64,000 bases of DNA from Phocoena phocoena (Eukaryota > Chordata > Mammalia > Artiodactyla > Phocoenidae): NCBI RefSeq assembly GCF_963924675.1, contig NC_089232.1:42820522-42884521 (forward strand). The letters are read 5' to 3'. Below the pieces are notes generated by a model. It had not been told where the DNA came from. It was given only the letters and a program-made list of their open reading frames with translations, and searched no databases. This document shows positions 35,722 through 47,135 of the stretch, in pieces (position 1 is the stretch's first letter; every line of letters starts with the position of its first letter). Made by a program: the position numbers and the translations under genes.

Positions 35722-37669
35722 TCTGCCCGTTATTTGATTGGGCTGTGTGGCTTTTTGATATTGAGCTGCAAGAGCTGTTTGTATGTTTTGGAGATTAATC
35801 CCTTGTCGGTCCCACCCTTTGCAAATATACTCTCCCATCCTGTGGGCTTTCTTTTCATTTTGTTTATGGTTTCCTTTGCTGTGCAAAAGCTTTTAATTTT
35901 CATTGAATCCCCATTGTTAATTATTTTTTTAATTTTTATTACTCTAGGAAGTGGATCAAAAAAGGTATTGCTGCAATTTACATCAAGGAGTTCTGCCTAT
36001 GTTTTCCTCTAAGAGCTTTATAATATCTGGTCTTACATTAAGGTCTTTAATGCATTTTGAGTTTAGTTTTGTATATGATGTTAAAGAATGTTCTAAGTTC
36101 TTTTTTTCCACATAGCTGTCCAGTTTTCCCAGCCCCACTTATTGAAAAGACTGTCTTTTCTCCATTGTATATTCTTGCCTCCTTTGTCATAGGTTAATTG
36201 ACCATAGGTGGGTGGGTTTGTTTCTGGGCTTTCTGTCCTGTTCCATTGATTGATATTTCTGTCCTTGTAACAGTACCATACTGTTTTGATTACTGTAGCT
36301 TTGTAGTATAGTCTGAAGTCAGGGAGCCTGACTCCTCCAGCTCTGTTTTTCTTTCTCAAGATTGCTTTGGCTGTTTGGGATCTTTTGTGTCTCCATACAA
36401 ATTTAAAAATTTTTTATTCAATTTCTTTGAAAAATGTCATTGGTAATTTGCTAGGGATTACATTGAATCTGTAGACTGCCTTGGGTAGTATAGTCATTTT
36501 AAAAATATTGATTCTTCCAATCCAAGAACGTGGTATATGTTTCCATCTGTTTGTGGCATCTTCGATTTCTTTCATCAGCATCTTAAAGTTTTCAGAGTAC
36601 AGGTCTTTTGCCTCCTTAGGTAAGTTTATTCCTAGGTACTTTATTCTTTTCTATGTGATGGTAAATGGGATTGATTGTTAATTTGTCTTTCTGATCTTTT
36701 GTTATTAGTTTATGGAAATGCAACATATTTCTGTGTGTTAATTTTGTATCCTGCAACTTTACTGAATTCATGGATGAAATCTAGTAGTTTTCTGGTAACA
36801 TCTTTAGGATTTTCTATGTATAGTATCTTGTCATCTGCAAACGGTGACAGTTTTGCTTCTTCTTTTCCGATTTGGATTCCTTTTATTTCTTTCTTCTCTG
36901 ATTGCCGTGGATAGGACTTCTAAAACTATGTTGATAAAAAGTGGTGAAAGTGGACATCCTTGTCTTGTTCTTGATCTTAGATGAAATGCTTTCAGGTTTT
37001 CACCATTGAGCATGATATTAGCTATAGGTTTGTCATATATGGCCTTTATTATGTTGAGGTGGGTTCCCTCTATGCCTATTCTCTGGAGAGTTTTTATCAT
37101 AAATGGTGTTGAATTTTGTCAGAAGCTTTTCCTGCCTTTATTGAGATGATCATATGGTTTTTATTCTTTAATTTGTTAATGTGGTGTATCACACTGACTG
37201 ATTTGCAGCTATCGAAAAATCCTTGCATCCTGGGGATAAATCCCACTTGATCATGGAGTATGATCCTTTTAATGTATTGTTAGATTCTGTTTGCTAGTAC
37301 TTTGTTGAGGATTTTTGTGCCCATGTTCATCAGTGATATTGGCCTGTGATTTGTTTTTTTTTGTGGTATCTTTGTCTCATTTTGGTATCAGGGTGATGGT
37401 GGCCTCATAGAATTAGTTTGGGAGTGTTCTTTCCTCTGCAATTTTTTGCAGTAGTTTCAGAAGTATAGGTGTTAACTTTTCTCTAAATGTTTGATAGAAT
37501 TCAGCTGTGAAGCCATCTGTTCCTGGACCTTTGTTTGTAGGGAGTTTTTAAATCACAATTTCAATTTCAGTACTTGTGATTGATCTGTTCATATTTTCTA
37601 TTTCTTCCTGGTTCAGTCTTGGGAGATTGTACGTTTCTGAAAATTTCCCCATTTCTTCTAGGTTGTCCT

Positions 37670-38002
37670 TTTTTTTTTTTTACAAATTTATTTATTTATT
37701 TTTGGCTGCATTTGGTCTTCATTGCTGCACACAGGCTTTCTGTAGTGGTGGTGAGTGGGGGCTACTCTTCATTGTGGTGCATGGGCTTCTCATTGCAATG
37801 GCTTCTCTTGTTGTAGAGCACAGGCTCTAGGCACACAGGCTTCAGTAGTTGTGGCTCACAGGCTCTAGAGCGCAGGCTCAGTAGTTGTGGCGCACGGTGT
37901 TTGTTGCTCCATGGCATGTGTGATCCCCCTCGACCAGGGCTCGAACCCATGTCTCCTGCACTGGCAGGCAGATTCTTAACCACCGCACCACCAGGGAAGT
38001 CC
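37670..38002 (-). mobile_element. CHR-type SINE, long form, in copy D
   Basis: T tail and 'tttatttatttatttttggc' start, long-form body ('gagtgggggctactcttc', about 37753), head ending 'accagggaagtcc'. Duplication 'ctaggttgtc' / 'ctaggttgtt' (37658 and 38003 onwards). Confidence 0.93.
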
Positions 38003-38544
38003 CTAGGTTGTTCATTTTATTGACATATAGTTGCTTGTAGTAGTCTCTTATGATTCTTTGTATTTCTGTGGTGTGCATTGTAACTTCTCCTTTTTCATTT
38101 CTAATTTTATTGATTTGAGCCCTCTCCCTTTTTTTTCTTGATGAATCTGGCTAAAGTTTTATCAACTTTGTTTATCTTTCCAAAGAATCAGCTTTTAGTT
38201 TCATTGATTTTTTTTTATTGTTTTCTTTGTCTCTATTTCATTTATTTCTGCTCTAATCTTTATGATTTCTTTCCTTCTACTAACTTTGGGGTTATTTTTG
38301 TTCTTCCTCTAGTTGCTTTAGGGGTAAGGGTAGGTTGTTTATTTTAGATTGTTCTTGTTTCTTGAGGTAAGATTGTGTCACTATGAACTTCCCTCTTAGA
38401 ACTGCTTTTGCTGTGTTCCATAGGTTTTGGATCGTGTTTTCATTTTCATTTGTCTCTAGGTGTTTTTTATTTCCTCTTTGATTTCTTCAGTGATCCATTT
38501 GTTGTTGGGTAGCATATTGTTTAGCCTCCATGTGTTAATGTTTT

Positions 38545-38857
38545 GTTTTGTTTTTTTAAATGAAAGCTTCTTTCTTTCTTTCTTTCTTTATTTTTGGCTG
38601 TGTTGGGTCTTTGTTTCTGTGTGAGGGCTTTCTCTAGTTGCGGCGACCGGGGGCCACTCTTCATCGCGGTGCACGGGCCTCTCACTGCCACAGCCTCTCT
38701 TGTTGTGGAGCACAAGCTCCAGATATGCAGGCTCAGTATTTGTGGCTCACGGGCCTAGTTGCTTCATGGCATTTGGGATCTTCCCAGACAAGGGCTCGAA
38801 CCCGTGTTCCCTGCATTGGCAGGCAGATTCTCAACCACTGCGCCACCAGGGAAGCCC
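38545..38857 (-). mobile_element. CHR-type SINE, long form, in copy D
   Basis: Includes a (CTTT)n patch at 38566-38590 in the tail. Body 'gccactcttcatcgcggtgc' (about 38653), head ending 'accagggaagccc'. The perfect 11-bp duplication 'gttaatgtttt' lies at 38534-38544 and 38858-38868. Confidence 0.93.
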
Positions 38858-39988
38858 GTTAATGTTTTTTTTTTTTTTAGTTGATTTCTAATCTCATAAT
38901 GTTGTGGTTGGAAAAGATGCTTGATATGATTTCAATTTTCTTAAATTTACTGAGGCTCTCTTTGTGGCCCATCATGTGATCAGTCCTAGAGATTGCTCCA
39001 TGTGCACTTTAAAAGAATGTGTATTCTGCTGCTTTCAGATGGAATGCTCTATAAATATCAATTAAGTCCTTCTGGCCTAATGTGTCATTTAGCACCTGTG
39101 TTTCCGTATTGATTTTCTGTCTGGATGATCGTCCATTGTTGAAAGTGGGATGTTAAAGTCCCACGCTATTACTGTGTTACTGTCGATTTCTCCTTTTATG
39201 GCTGTTAGCATTTGCCTTATATTTTGAGATCCTCCTACGCTGGGTGCATATATATTTGTAATTGTTATATCTTCTTTTGGATTTTTCCCTTGATCATTAT
39301 GTAGTGTCTTTGTCTCTTGTAACAGTCTTTATCTGAAAGTCTGTTTTGCCTGATATGAATATTACTTCTCCAGTTTTCTTTTGATTTCCATTTGCATGGC
39401 ATACCTTTTTCCATCCCCTCACTTTCAGTCTATATGTGTCCCTAGAGATGAAGTGGGTCTCTTGTAGACTGCATATATACAGGTATTGTTTTTGTATCCA
39501 TTCAGCCAGTCTGTGTCTTCTGGTTGAAGCATATAATCCATTTACTTTATATTTAAGGTAACTATCAATATGTATGTTCTTATTGCCATTTTGTTAATTG
39601 TTTTGGGTTCTTTTTGTAGGTACTTTTTTCTTCCCTTCCTCTTTTGTTCCTTTCTCTTGTGATTTGATGACTGACTTTAGTGTTTTATTTGGATTGCTTT
39701 TTCTTTTTTGTGTGTGTATCTGTTGTAGATTTTTTGTTTGTGGTTACCATGAGGTTTTGATACAGCAGTCTGTATATAAACAAGATTGTTTTAAGTTGCT
39801 GGTCTTTTCATTTCAAATGCATTTCCAATATTATGCATTTGTGCTCTCCTCTTCTCATGATTGCTGGTTTTGATATCATATTTGTGTGTCGATGATTTCC
39901 TACATTTACTGTACGTTTGTTTGCCTTTACCGGTGAGCTTTCCCATTCGTAATTTTCTTGTTTCTAGTTGTGGCCTTTTCTTTTTCAC

Positions 39989-40255
39989 CTAGAGAAGTTC
40001 CTTTAGTATTTGTTGTAAAGCTCGTTTGGTGGTGCTGAATTCTCTTAACTTTTGCTTACCTGTAAAATTTGATTTCTCTGTCGAATCTGAACTAGAGCCT
40101 TTCTGGGTAGAGTATTCCTGGTTGTAGGTTTTTCCCTTTCATCATTTTAAATATATTGTGCCACTCCCTTCTGGCCTGCAGAGTTTTGGCTGAAAAATCC
40201 GGTCATAACTTTATGGGGATTCCTTTGTATGTTATTTGTTGCTTTTCCCTTGTTG

Positions 40256-40288
<33 letters not shown>

Positions 40289-41098
40289 ATTATGCAGCCT
40301 GTCACTGTTGTGGCCTCTCCCATTGTGGAGCACAGGCTCCGGACGTGCAGGCTCAGCAGCCATGGCTCACAGGCCCAGCCGCTCCACGGCATGTGGAATC
40401 TTCCTCGACCGGGGCACGAACCCATGTCCCCTGCATCAGCAGGTGAACTCTCAACCACTGCGTCACCAGGGAAGCCCCCTTTGTTGCTTTTAATATTTTG
40501 TCTTTAATTTTTGGCAGTTTGATTACTGTGTGTCTCAGGGTGTTACTCCTTGGGTTTATCCTGCCTGGCACTCTGCATTTCCTAGACTTGGGTGACTGTT
40601 TTCTTTCCCATGTTAGGGAAGTTTTCAGCTGTTACCTCTTCAAATATTTTCTCATGCTCTTTCTCTCTCTCTTCTTCTGGGACCTCTATAATATGAATGT
40701 TGGTATGCTTAATGTCCCTGAGGTCTCTTAAACTGTCTTCATTTCTTTTCATTCTTTTTTCTTTATTCTGTTCAACACCACTGATTGCCACCATTCTGTC
40801 CTCCAGCTCACTTATCTGTTCTTCTGCCTCATTTATTCTGCTATTGATTCCTTCTAGTGTATTTTTTTTATTTCAGTTCTTCTCTGTTTGTTTGTTCTTT
40901 AGACCTTCTAATTCTTTATTAAACATTTCTTGTGTCTTCTCAGTCTGTGCCTTCATTATTTTTCTGAGATCTTGGATTGTCTTTACTATCATTACTCTGA
41001 ATTCTTTTTCAGGTAGATTTCCTATCTTTACCTCCTTTAGTTGTTCTTCTGGGGTTTTATCTTCTTCCTCCACCTGGAACATATTTCTCTGCCTTCAT
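39989..41098 (-). pseudogene. L1 copy D ORF1 pseudogene
   Basis: Coiled-coil and RNA-binding parts are recognisable as 41082-40873 (NLPEKEFRVMIVKTIQDL) and 40794-40582 (EDSLRDLRDIKHTNIHIIEV, ENFPNMGKKTVTQV). It is frameshifted near the start and split by the SINE at 40261-40476. Stop TAG at 39991-39989. Confidence 0.83.
40261..40476 (-). mobile_element. CHR-type SINE, short form, in copy D ORF1
   Basis: Pure T run (about 40258-40286), body, head ending 'caccagggaagcccc'. Duplication 'cccttgttgctttt' on the left (about 40247-40260) and 'ccctttgttgctttt' on the right (about 40477-40491). Confidence 0.92.
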
Positions 41099-42084
41099 TT
41101 TGTCTAACTTTCTGTGATTGTGTTTTCCATTCTGCAGGCTGCAGGGTTGTAATCCCTTTTCCTTCTGGTGTCTGACCCCTGGTGGATGAGGCTGGTCTGA
41201 GAAGTTTGTGCATACTTTCTGGTAGGAGGGACTGGTTCCTGTCCACTGGTGGGTGAAATTGGGTCTTGTTCCTCTGGTGGGCAGGGCCATGTCAAGAGGT
41301 GTGTTTACCAGGCAGCTGTTGGCTCACCAGGATTTTAGGCAGCCTGTCTGCTGGTAGCTGGGGCTGTGTTCCCACCCTGTTGATTGTTTGGCCTGAGGTG
41401 TCCCAGCACTGGGGCCTATAGGCTGTTGGGTGGGGCCAGGTCTTGGTGAGAAAATGGCAGCCTCCAAGAAGTCTCACACCAATAACTACTCCCCAGAACC
41501 ACTGCCACCAGTGTCTCTGTCCCCACAGTGAGCCACAGCCACCCCCCAGCTCCTCAGGAGACTCTCCAAGACCAGCACGTAGGTCTGGCCCAGTCTTCTA
41601 TGAACTCACTGCTTTTTCCTTGGGTTGTGGTGCACATGAGACCCTGTGTGCACCCTCCAAGAGTGGAGCTTCTGCTTCCCCCCAGTCCTGTGGATTGCTG
41701 GCAATCAAGTCCTAGTGGCTTTCAAAGCCAGATACTCTGGGAGCTCCTCTTCTCAATGCCAGGCCCCCAGGCTAGGGAGCCAGACATTTGGCTCAGAACC
41801 CTCACTCCTGTGGATGAACCTCTGCAATATAAGCATTCTCCAGTTTGTGGGCTGCCCACCCGGCGGGTATTGGGTTTGATTTTATAACGATTGCACCCCT
41901 CTTACAATCTCGTTGTGGCTTCTTCTTGGTCTTTGGATGTAGAATATCTTTTTTGTAGCTTCCAGTCTTTTTTTTACTATGGTTGTTCGTCAGTTAGTTG
42001 TGATTTTAGTGTTTTCGTGAGAGGATGTGAGCTCACGTCCTTCTATTCTGCCATCTTGTCTCCGTCAACAAATATTATTTTTAG

Positions 42085-42435
42085 GGGTTCTCTTCTTTCC
42101 AAAGCTTTCCAAAGAATCATGAATTGAAATCTGAGGAAGCCAGTTCTTTAGATTGCTTGTATGAAGTAGATTTTTGGTCAATGACAATAAGGCAGAACAG
42201 AGGAAACTCCTTGCCTGATAGCAGTTTTCCAAAGATGAAACATCAAAATAGTGACAAAACTTCTGAAGCCTGTGATTCTGCAGTTTTAGATGCTCATTAT
42301 ATTAACAACAGCCAAATAAAGAGATATGTAGGACGTGGTCCCAAACAAAGGTATCATGGAGTTTGGCAGCCTGCACAATGGTGTGCCGAAGTGTTCTGGT
42401 TCTCCAACCTGGAAGCTCTAAGCATACATGTTTAA
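42085..42435 (+). other. Orphan exon-like open stretch (possible exon or retrocopy)
   Basis: A repeat-free stretch of 116 codons plus TAA, open from just after an AG acceptor-like site ('tatttttag', 42076-42084). The frame starts GFSSFQSFPKNHE and contains VDFWSMTIRQNRGN, KRYVGRGPKQRYHG and ends SNLEALSIHV. The composition is protein-like (W, C, charged residues), unlike the SINE and L1 shadows around it. I do not recognise the protein. There is no ATG at the front, so it would be a last exon, a degraded exon or a 5'-truncated retrocopy. The A-rich stretch at 42569-42593 could be a retrocopy tail. It starts only 22 bp beyond the 5' end of an antisense L1. Chance openness cannot be excluded. 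Confidence 0.35.
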
Positions 42436-42600
42436 AGATTATTTTGTACTGACATTATAGTAACTAGGTTTATCCATATAATATGATTCATTTTGTAGTG
42501 TTACTAGTGGAATTCATTCTGCAGAAATATGTTTTGTCTTCAAATCTTCCCATGTTACCCTAACATCAAAAAGAAAAAGGATAATAAAAAAGCACAACTT

Positions 42601-42812
42601 AGGGGTTTCCTTGGTGGCACAGTGGTTGAGAGTCCGCCTGCCAATGCAGGGGACACGGGTTCGTGCCCCGGTCTGGGAAGATCACACATGCCGCAGAGCG
42701 GCTGGGCCCGTGAGCCATGGCCGCTGAGCCTGCGTGTCCGGAGCCTGTGCTCCGCAACAGGAGAGGCCACAACAGTGAGAGGCCCGTGTACCGCAAAAAC
42801 AACAGCAACAAC
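42601..42812 (+). mobile_element. CHR-type SINE, short form
   Basis: Head 'ggtttccttggtggcacag', B-box-like 'gggttcgtgccc', tail of A with CAA units. Duplication 'aaaaaagcacaactt' (42586-42600) / 'aaaaaacacaactt' (42814-42827). Confidence 0.94.
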
Positions 42813-42933
42813 AAAAAAACACAACTTGGATTAAAGTTTACTAGACCACATCTAATTTATTACAGAGTAAGTTATTTTATTTACCTCTTCAAGGATGTGC
42901 TTGAACAAGATAGGAAAACAAATCTCTCTCTTT

Positions 42934-42935
<2 letters not shown>

Positions 42936-42984
<49 letters not shown>
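42936..42984. repeat. (TA)n microsatellite
   Basis: About 24 pure TA units after a CTCTCTCT patch. Not inside a recognised L1. Confidence 0.95.
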
Positions 42985-42985
<1 letters not shown>

Positions 42986-43007
42986 CATTTTTTCATAGTC
43001 ATATATT

Positions 43008-43190
43008 TCTTAACTTGGGTTCCAGGACTATCAGGGGGCCTTATAAATTGATCAGTACTTTAATATAATTGTCCTACTTTTTAATCCCATTGTTTGATAT
43101 TATGTATTTAAAAAATCTTTTCTAAGAAGGGGTTCATAGACTTCTCTAGGCTTCCAAAGAGGTTCATTGCACAAAAAAAGGTTGTTAGCA
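43008..43190 (+). mobile_element. hAT-like MITE fossil (unnamed)
   Basis: Starts 'cttaacttgggttccagg' and ends near 'gcacaaaaaaaggttg', which resembles the inverted ends (TTAACCTGGG / AAAAGGTTAAG type) of mammalian hAT MITEs. Body 'aggggttcatagacttc'. I do not assign a subfamily. Confidence 0.45.
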
Positions 43191-43832
43191 TATATTGGTG
43201 GCAAAATTAAAAATCCTTTTTTTTTTTTTGACTATCATGGGAGCAAGTAATACATTACTTTATTTTCTAAATAGAATCAGCTAAGCAATTGTCTCATTTA
43301 TCCAGGAGATGCAGCATTATTTTGTATTGTTCTAGCCGAATATTCAAAAGCTCCATCAATAAGAAGCCATAAGCTTTTAGTCACAATACCATTAATGGAA
43401 TCTTTTCTGGCATTGTTAGTTCTTTCTTAAGTGGGTGATTTCTGGTCAGCCTTTTCTGAAACTAGGCACCACACAAATTTTGTGTTTCTTTTAAATTATT
43501 AGTGAACTGATCATAGACATGTATCCCTTATTTTAATGCACAGTTCTGAATCATGAGCAGATATTTCAGAGACAGTTTTTGGTAGAAGAACTTACCAGAG
43601 TCAGGAATGGATCACATTTAACTTGGATTTAGGGAATAGAAATGAATGTTTCAGTGCAAAATTGCTCCTACTTATCCATCATTTCCACACATTTCTATTA
43701 GGTAAAGTCATTTTAGGCCTCTCATAATAGGAAAATCTGTTCTTCTAGGGCTAACTCATTACTTAACATCGTCCTTTAATAATATAACAGTTTATCTGAT
43801 TAGCCCTTCTCTTTTATAAGATTGCTTTTCAA
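43191..43832. other. Intergenic stretch, no gene recognised
   Basis: Unique-looking AT-rich DNA with a T run at 43220-43231. No supported exon. Confidence 0.5.
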
Positions 43833-44340
43833 ACCATGGGCCATGATTTATTTCTAGGTTATATAATCAATTTAATGGGTCATGACTAGCATATCTTTTT
43901 TATTTATTTATTTTTAAAATAAATTTATTTATTTTTGGCTGCGTTGGCTCTTAGTTGCTGCATGCGGGCTTTCTCTATTTGCAGCGAGTGGGGGCTACTC
44001 TTCGTTGCGGTGTGCAGGCTTCTCATTGCAGTGGCTTCTTTTGTTGTGGAGCACAGGCTCTAGTAACTCATGCTTCAGTAGTTGTGGCACGTGGACTCAG
44101 TAGTTGTGGCTCACGGCCTCTAGAGCACAGGCTCAGTAGTTGTGGCGCACAGGCTTAGTTGCTCCACGGCATGTGGGATCTTCCTGGACCAGGGCTCAAA
44201 CTTGATTCCCCTGCGTTGGCAGGCAGCTTCTTAACCACTGCGCCACCAGGGAAGTCCAGCATTTCTTTTTAAATAGAGTACACTAGACCATGTCAATTTC
44301 ATAATATGAATTAAAGATAAATATTGTTTTGTGAGAAGTT
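43833..44340 (+). mobile_element. hAT-like MITE fossil split by a SINE
   Basis: 'accatgggccatgatttatt' (about 43834) and 'taatgggtcatgactagca' before the SINE, then 'attaaagataaatattgttt' and 'gtgagaagttg' after it. It resembles an old DNA-transposon fossil of the 'gggtcatgacc' type. Family not named. The following TG run lies where this family tends to have GT-rich sequence. Confidence 0.45.
43901..44257 (-). mobile_element. CHR-type SINE, long form
   Basis: ATTT-unit tail, body 'gagtgggggctactcttc' (about 43986) with repeated 'cagtagttgtgg' units, head ending 'accagggaagtcc'. Duplication 'agcatatcttttt' (43888-43900) / 'agcatttcttttt' (44258-44270). Confidence 0.95.
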
Positions 44341-44341
44341 G

Positions 44342-44376
44342 TTTTGTGTTTGTGTATGTGTGTGTGTGTGCATGCA

Positions 44377-44409
<33 letters not shown>
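44342..44409. repeat. Compound (TG)n-(GA)n microsatellite
   Basis: TG units, a short 'catgcacacg' spacer, then about 14 GA units. The purine-rich GA part could form H-DNA, but nothing in the sequence shows a function. Confidence 0.9.
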
Positions 44410-44410
<1 letters not shown>

Positions 44411-44596
44411 ATATGTATCTATGCGTATTGCGTTGAAATACAGGCTTTTTTTTGAAATGTCATATAAATTAGGATGGAGTCAAGAAAATTTGGAAGCAAA
44501 CAGAGAACTTATGGAATGGGAACGTAGGGACATTAGCAGTTAAAGATTGGCCAAAAAAGTATTGAGAATTAATAACAATAGTAATAAGTATTATTA

Positions 44597-44845
44597 TTAT
44601 TCCTGATGTTTCTTGAGCATTTGCCAGGCACTGCTATGAGAAATTTCCATAACTCACTTAGTGTTCCCAATGATGCTTTAAGTTATGTAGGTAGTATTAC
44701 TATTTCCATTTTCCTGTTGAGAAAACGAAGATACAGATATGCTTAATGACTTGATCGATGTTGTTTAGCTTAGTGAGTGGCAAACATGGGATTCAAACAC
44801 AGGCTCTCTCCAGCTATGAAGCTTATGCTTTTAAACACTACAGTA
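44597..44845 (-). mobile_element. MIR element, nearly complete
   Basis: Reverse complement of MIR: 'gcatttgccaggcactgcta' (about 44617), 'attttcctgttgagaaaac' (about 44708), 'gggattcaaacacaggctct' (about 44788, B-box side). About 250 bp, old. Confidence 0.88.
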
Positions 44846-44859
44846 GATTACTTCCCAGG

Positions 44860-46535
44860 TTAAATGCAATCGAAACATAAAGAAAAATAAGAATTGCCTG
44901 CTTCAAATTTATTTTTAGAGAGGTCTGCATACAACAGTATCCTCCTCTAAAATAAGTTTCAAGCAATGGGCAGACATACAAGATCAGGGCATTCAGTACC
45001 TAACCCATTCAATATTGTAAATGAGTGTTTTGCAGAAGCCTTTAAAACTGTCTACAGGTTAATGAGCTTGATACAACAGACTTGTAGGCTTATAAAAGAA
45101 CTGTACTGGCTGACTAGAGAGCCATAAATTTAGCTCCTCTCAAGTTGACGTATTGTACAACTCGGATTTCCCAATGTCTTGAATTTTAAAATGACCATAA
45201 GATTTAGGGACATTTACTGAAATGCTTTTAACTTTCTTCACAAAGGCCCCAAGCTCATTAGAAATACAAACAAGACTAAACTCTCAGACTGCATGCAGCT
45301 GCTGCTGAAGCAACCTGAAATGAAGAGGAAGTGATTAATTTTATATTTTCCTTAATATATACACAGTACACATTATGCTTCTGTCAACTTTAATGCATTT
45401 ATCCCTCGGGGATCACTAACAAGCAGCCAAGGTAAGGCAAGGTGAAGTGGCCGGAAGGTTTCAGAGCCGATTTCTTCAGCCTCCTGGGAGCTGATCTTGT
45501 CCATCTCTCTGACATGTGCTCTCTGCATATCAGAAAACGCTGTTGATCACATCAAAGCGTTCATGAATTCAGTGATTTTTTTTTTCCTTCACCAAATGTT
45601 CTTTCCTTTTCAGATCTTTGTCAGTGGTGTCACAGCTGAGTGAGCCATTCCTGGCTTCCTGAATTTCCCTTGAGGGCTAAACTGTCAATATCTATGTTCA
45701 TCATGGAAACCTTCAACTTAAGAAAAATAATTTGATTTTAATCGGGATTTTATATGTAAAATGAAGCCTCTTTAGATCTCTTAGTTTCCTGAATTTTTCC
45801 CCTTATGATTTTAGTCCATTTAATTTTTCTAGGAGGATTGTAAATACCCCCCCACAATGAAATTTTTCTTTTGTTTTTACTTCCTCCCCTTCCCTTTCTC
45901 TTCACTCCTGTTCTTTCTTTCCAGCCTTCCTTCCTACTTCCTCATTCTTATTTTTTAAATCATTTCTTTCTTTCAACATTTATTGAAATAACTGCTATGT
46001 GCCAGACATCATGGGTGTAGTGATGGATGCAAATGTCCTTGCCTATGAGGGACTCACATTGACCACTTGACCTTCATTCTTAATCATGAAATAAGCAGCT
46101 TCCTTCATTCATTGCTTTTTCCAAGATCACCTCTCTTCACCCTGTGTTTCCTGTCCTCTCCACGTGCTTAGATGATTTATACCAAAGGGCTGGGTGTGCC
46201 TGGTTGGGTTTATCCTGCTTCACATGCCTGGAAATGACAGCTCTGTTATGACTTTGATTTGGCTTCAGAGGAATGAAAATGGAACTAGGTTTAATGGAAG
46301 ATACAATGAAGAAGGAAGGAAGGGGCTTTAATTCAGTCCAGCAGGATGATGCTAGGGAGGCAAAATATCTACTCACTAACTTAGTGGGGTCCCTCATTGG
46401 CTGCCCAATTGCTTGAGATCATAAGTGTCCTGGTAGGAGTAAAAACTTTGGGTGTATATTTTTAAAATCTATTGAATACATATAACTGGTTATATTGCCC
46501 TTTTATCATGCTTCACCCCAGTTCATTCTCAACAT
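44860..46535. other. Intergenic stretch, possible conserved non-coding core
   Basis: No gene seen. About 45000-45620 is repeat-free and of balanced composition. 'ccaaggtaaggcaagg' at about 45427-45442 contains a donor-like AG/GTAAGG, but there is no open exon upstream. A MIR/L2-like word set ('gctatgtgccagacatca') lies at about 45990-46060. Confidence 0.45.
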
Positions 46536-46539
46536 AGTC

Positions 46540-47135
46540 ATTAAAGGCACCTTTTTAACATACAAATCTGATTATATTGCTCCGCTACTTAAAACCTTCT
46601 TGTGGCAGCCGTTTGCCTAAAGGTGGAAGGCAGAAGTTTACCAGCTCTGTATGTTAGGCCACTTACATTGTGACCCTGCAACCTCTCCATGCTCATCTCC
46701 CCTGGTTTTTCACCACATGCACTCTGTTCAGAATATATGGATTTGCTTATAATTCCCTGAAGTTTCCATGTGATTTCATACTTTTATGCCTCCACATACC
46801 TGTTTTCTCTGTCTGGAATTACTTCTTTCCCCTCCACTACTTATCTACCTGAGAAAGCCAATCAAGTCATCAAAATCACGGCCTGGCATTGTCTCCTCCT
46901 GAGATCTTCCTTGAATATCCAAACTAGAATTAATCACTGACTTTTCTGTACTTCTTCTATATCTGGTACTTATTTTTTATTATTGCACTTCTCATTTTGC
47001 TGCTTAATCACTTATGTGTACTTTTGCTTCCCTATTACACTGAGCTCCTTGAGTGAGAGTTTGTGTTTCTGATGTTTCTATTTCCAGATGCCTTATCAAA
47101 TACTTGAACCATCATAGGTAACGAATAAATATGTG
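46540..47135 (-). mobile_element. L2 LINE relic, about 600 bp
   Basis: Follows the reverse complement of L2 over a long span: 'tctgattatattgctccgct' (about 46566), 'atctcccctggtttttcac' (about 46696), the 'gagctccttgagtgagag' block (about 47041) and an 'aataaat' tail. Ancient CR1-like LINE with no open frame left. Confidence 0.85.

Larger units (their letters stand above)
34905..39589 (-). pseudogene. L1 copy D ORF2 pseudogene
   Basis: Starts at the ATG at 39589-39587. Endonuclease (left to about 38870), RT (about 38100-36400) and C-terminal region are recognisable as scattered open pieces, for example 37100-36831 ([10 protein letters not shown]) and 36359-36093 ([15 protein letters not shown]). 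It is interrupted by SINEs at 38545-38857, 37670-38002 and 35521-35721 and by many stops. The 3' limit is approximate. Confidence 0.82.
34585..42062 (-). mobile_element. Full-length antisense L1 (copy D) carrying four SINEs
   Basis: T-rich 3' end at 34585, 3' UTR, ORF2 (to 39589), an unusually long inter-ORF spacer of about 400 bp (39590-39988), ORF1 (39989 to about 41098) and 5' UTR to 42062. The 5' end shows 'caagatggcagaatagaagg' on the minus strand, a YY1-like start shared with the half-L1 at 22943-24794 but not with copy A beyond the motif. Without its four SINEs it is about 6.4 kb. No clear target duplication is legible. Confidence 0.9.

Noticed and set aside
45427..45442. Splice donor-like AG/GTAAGG
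   Set aside because: No open exon precedes it and no matching acceptor is apparent; such words are common by chance.
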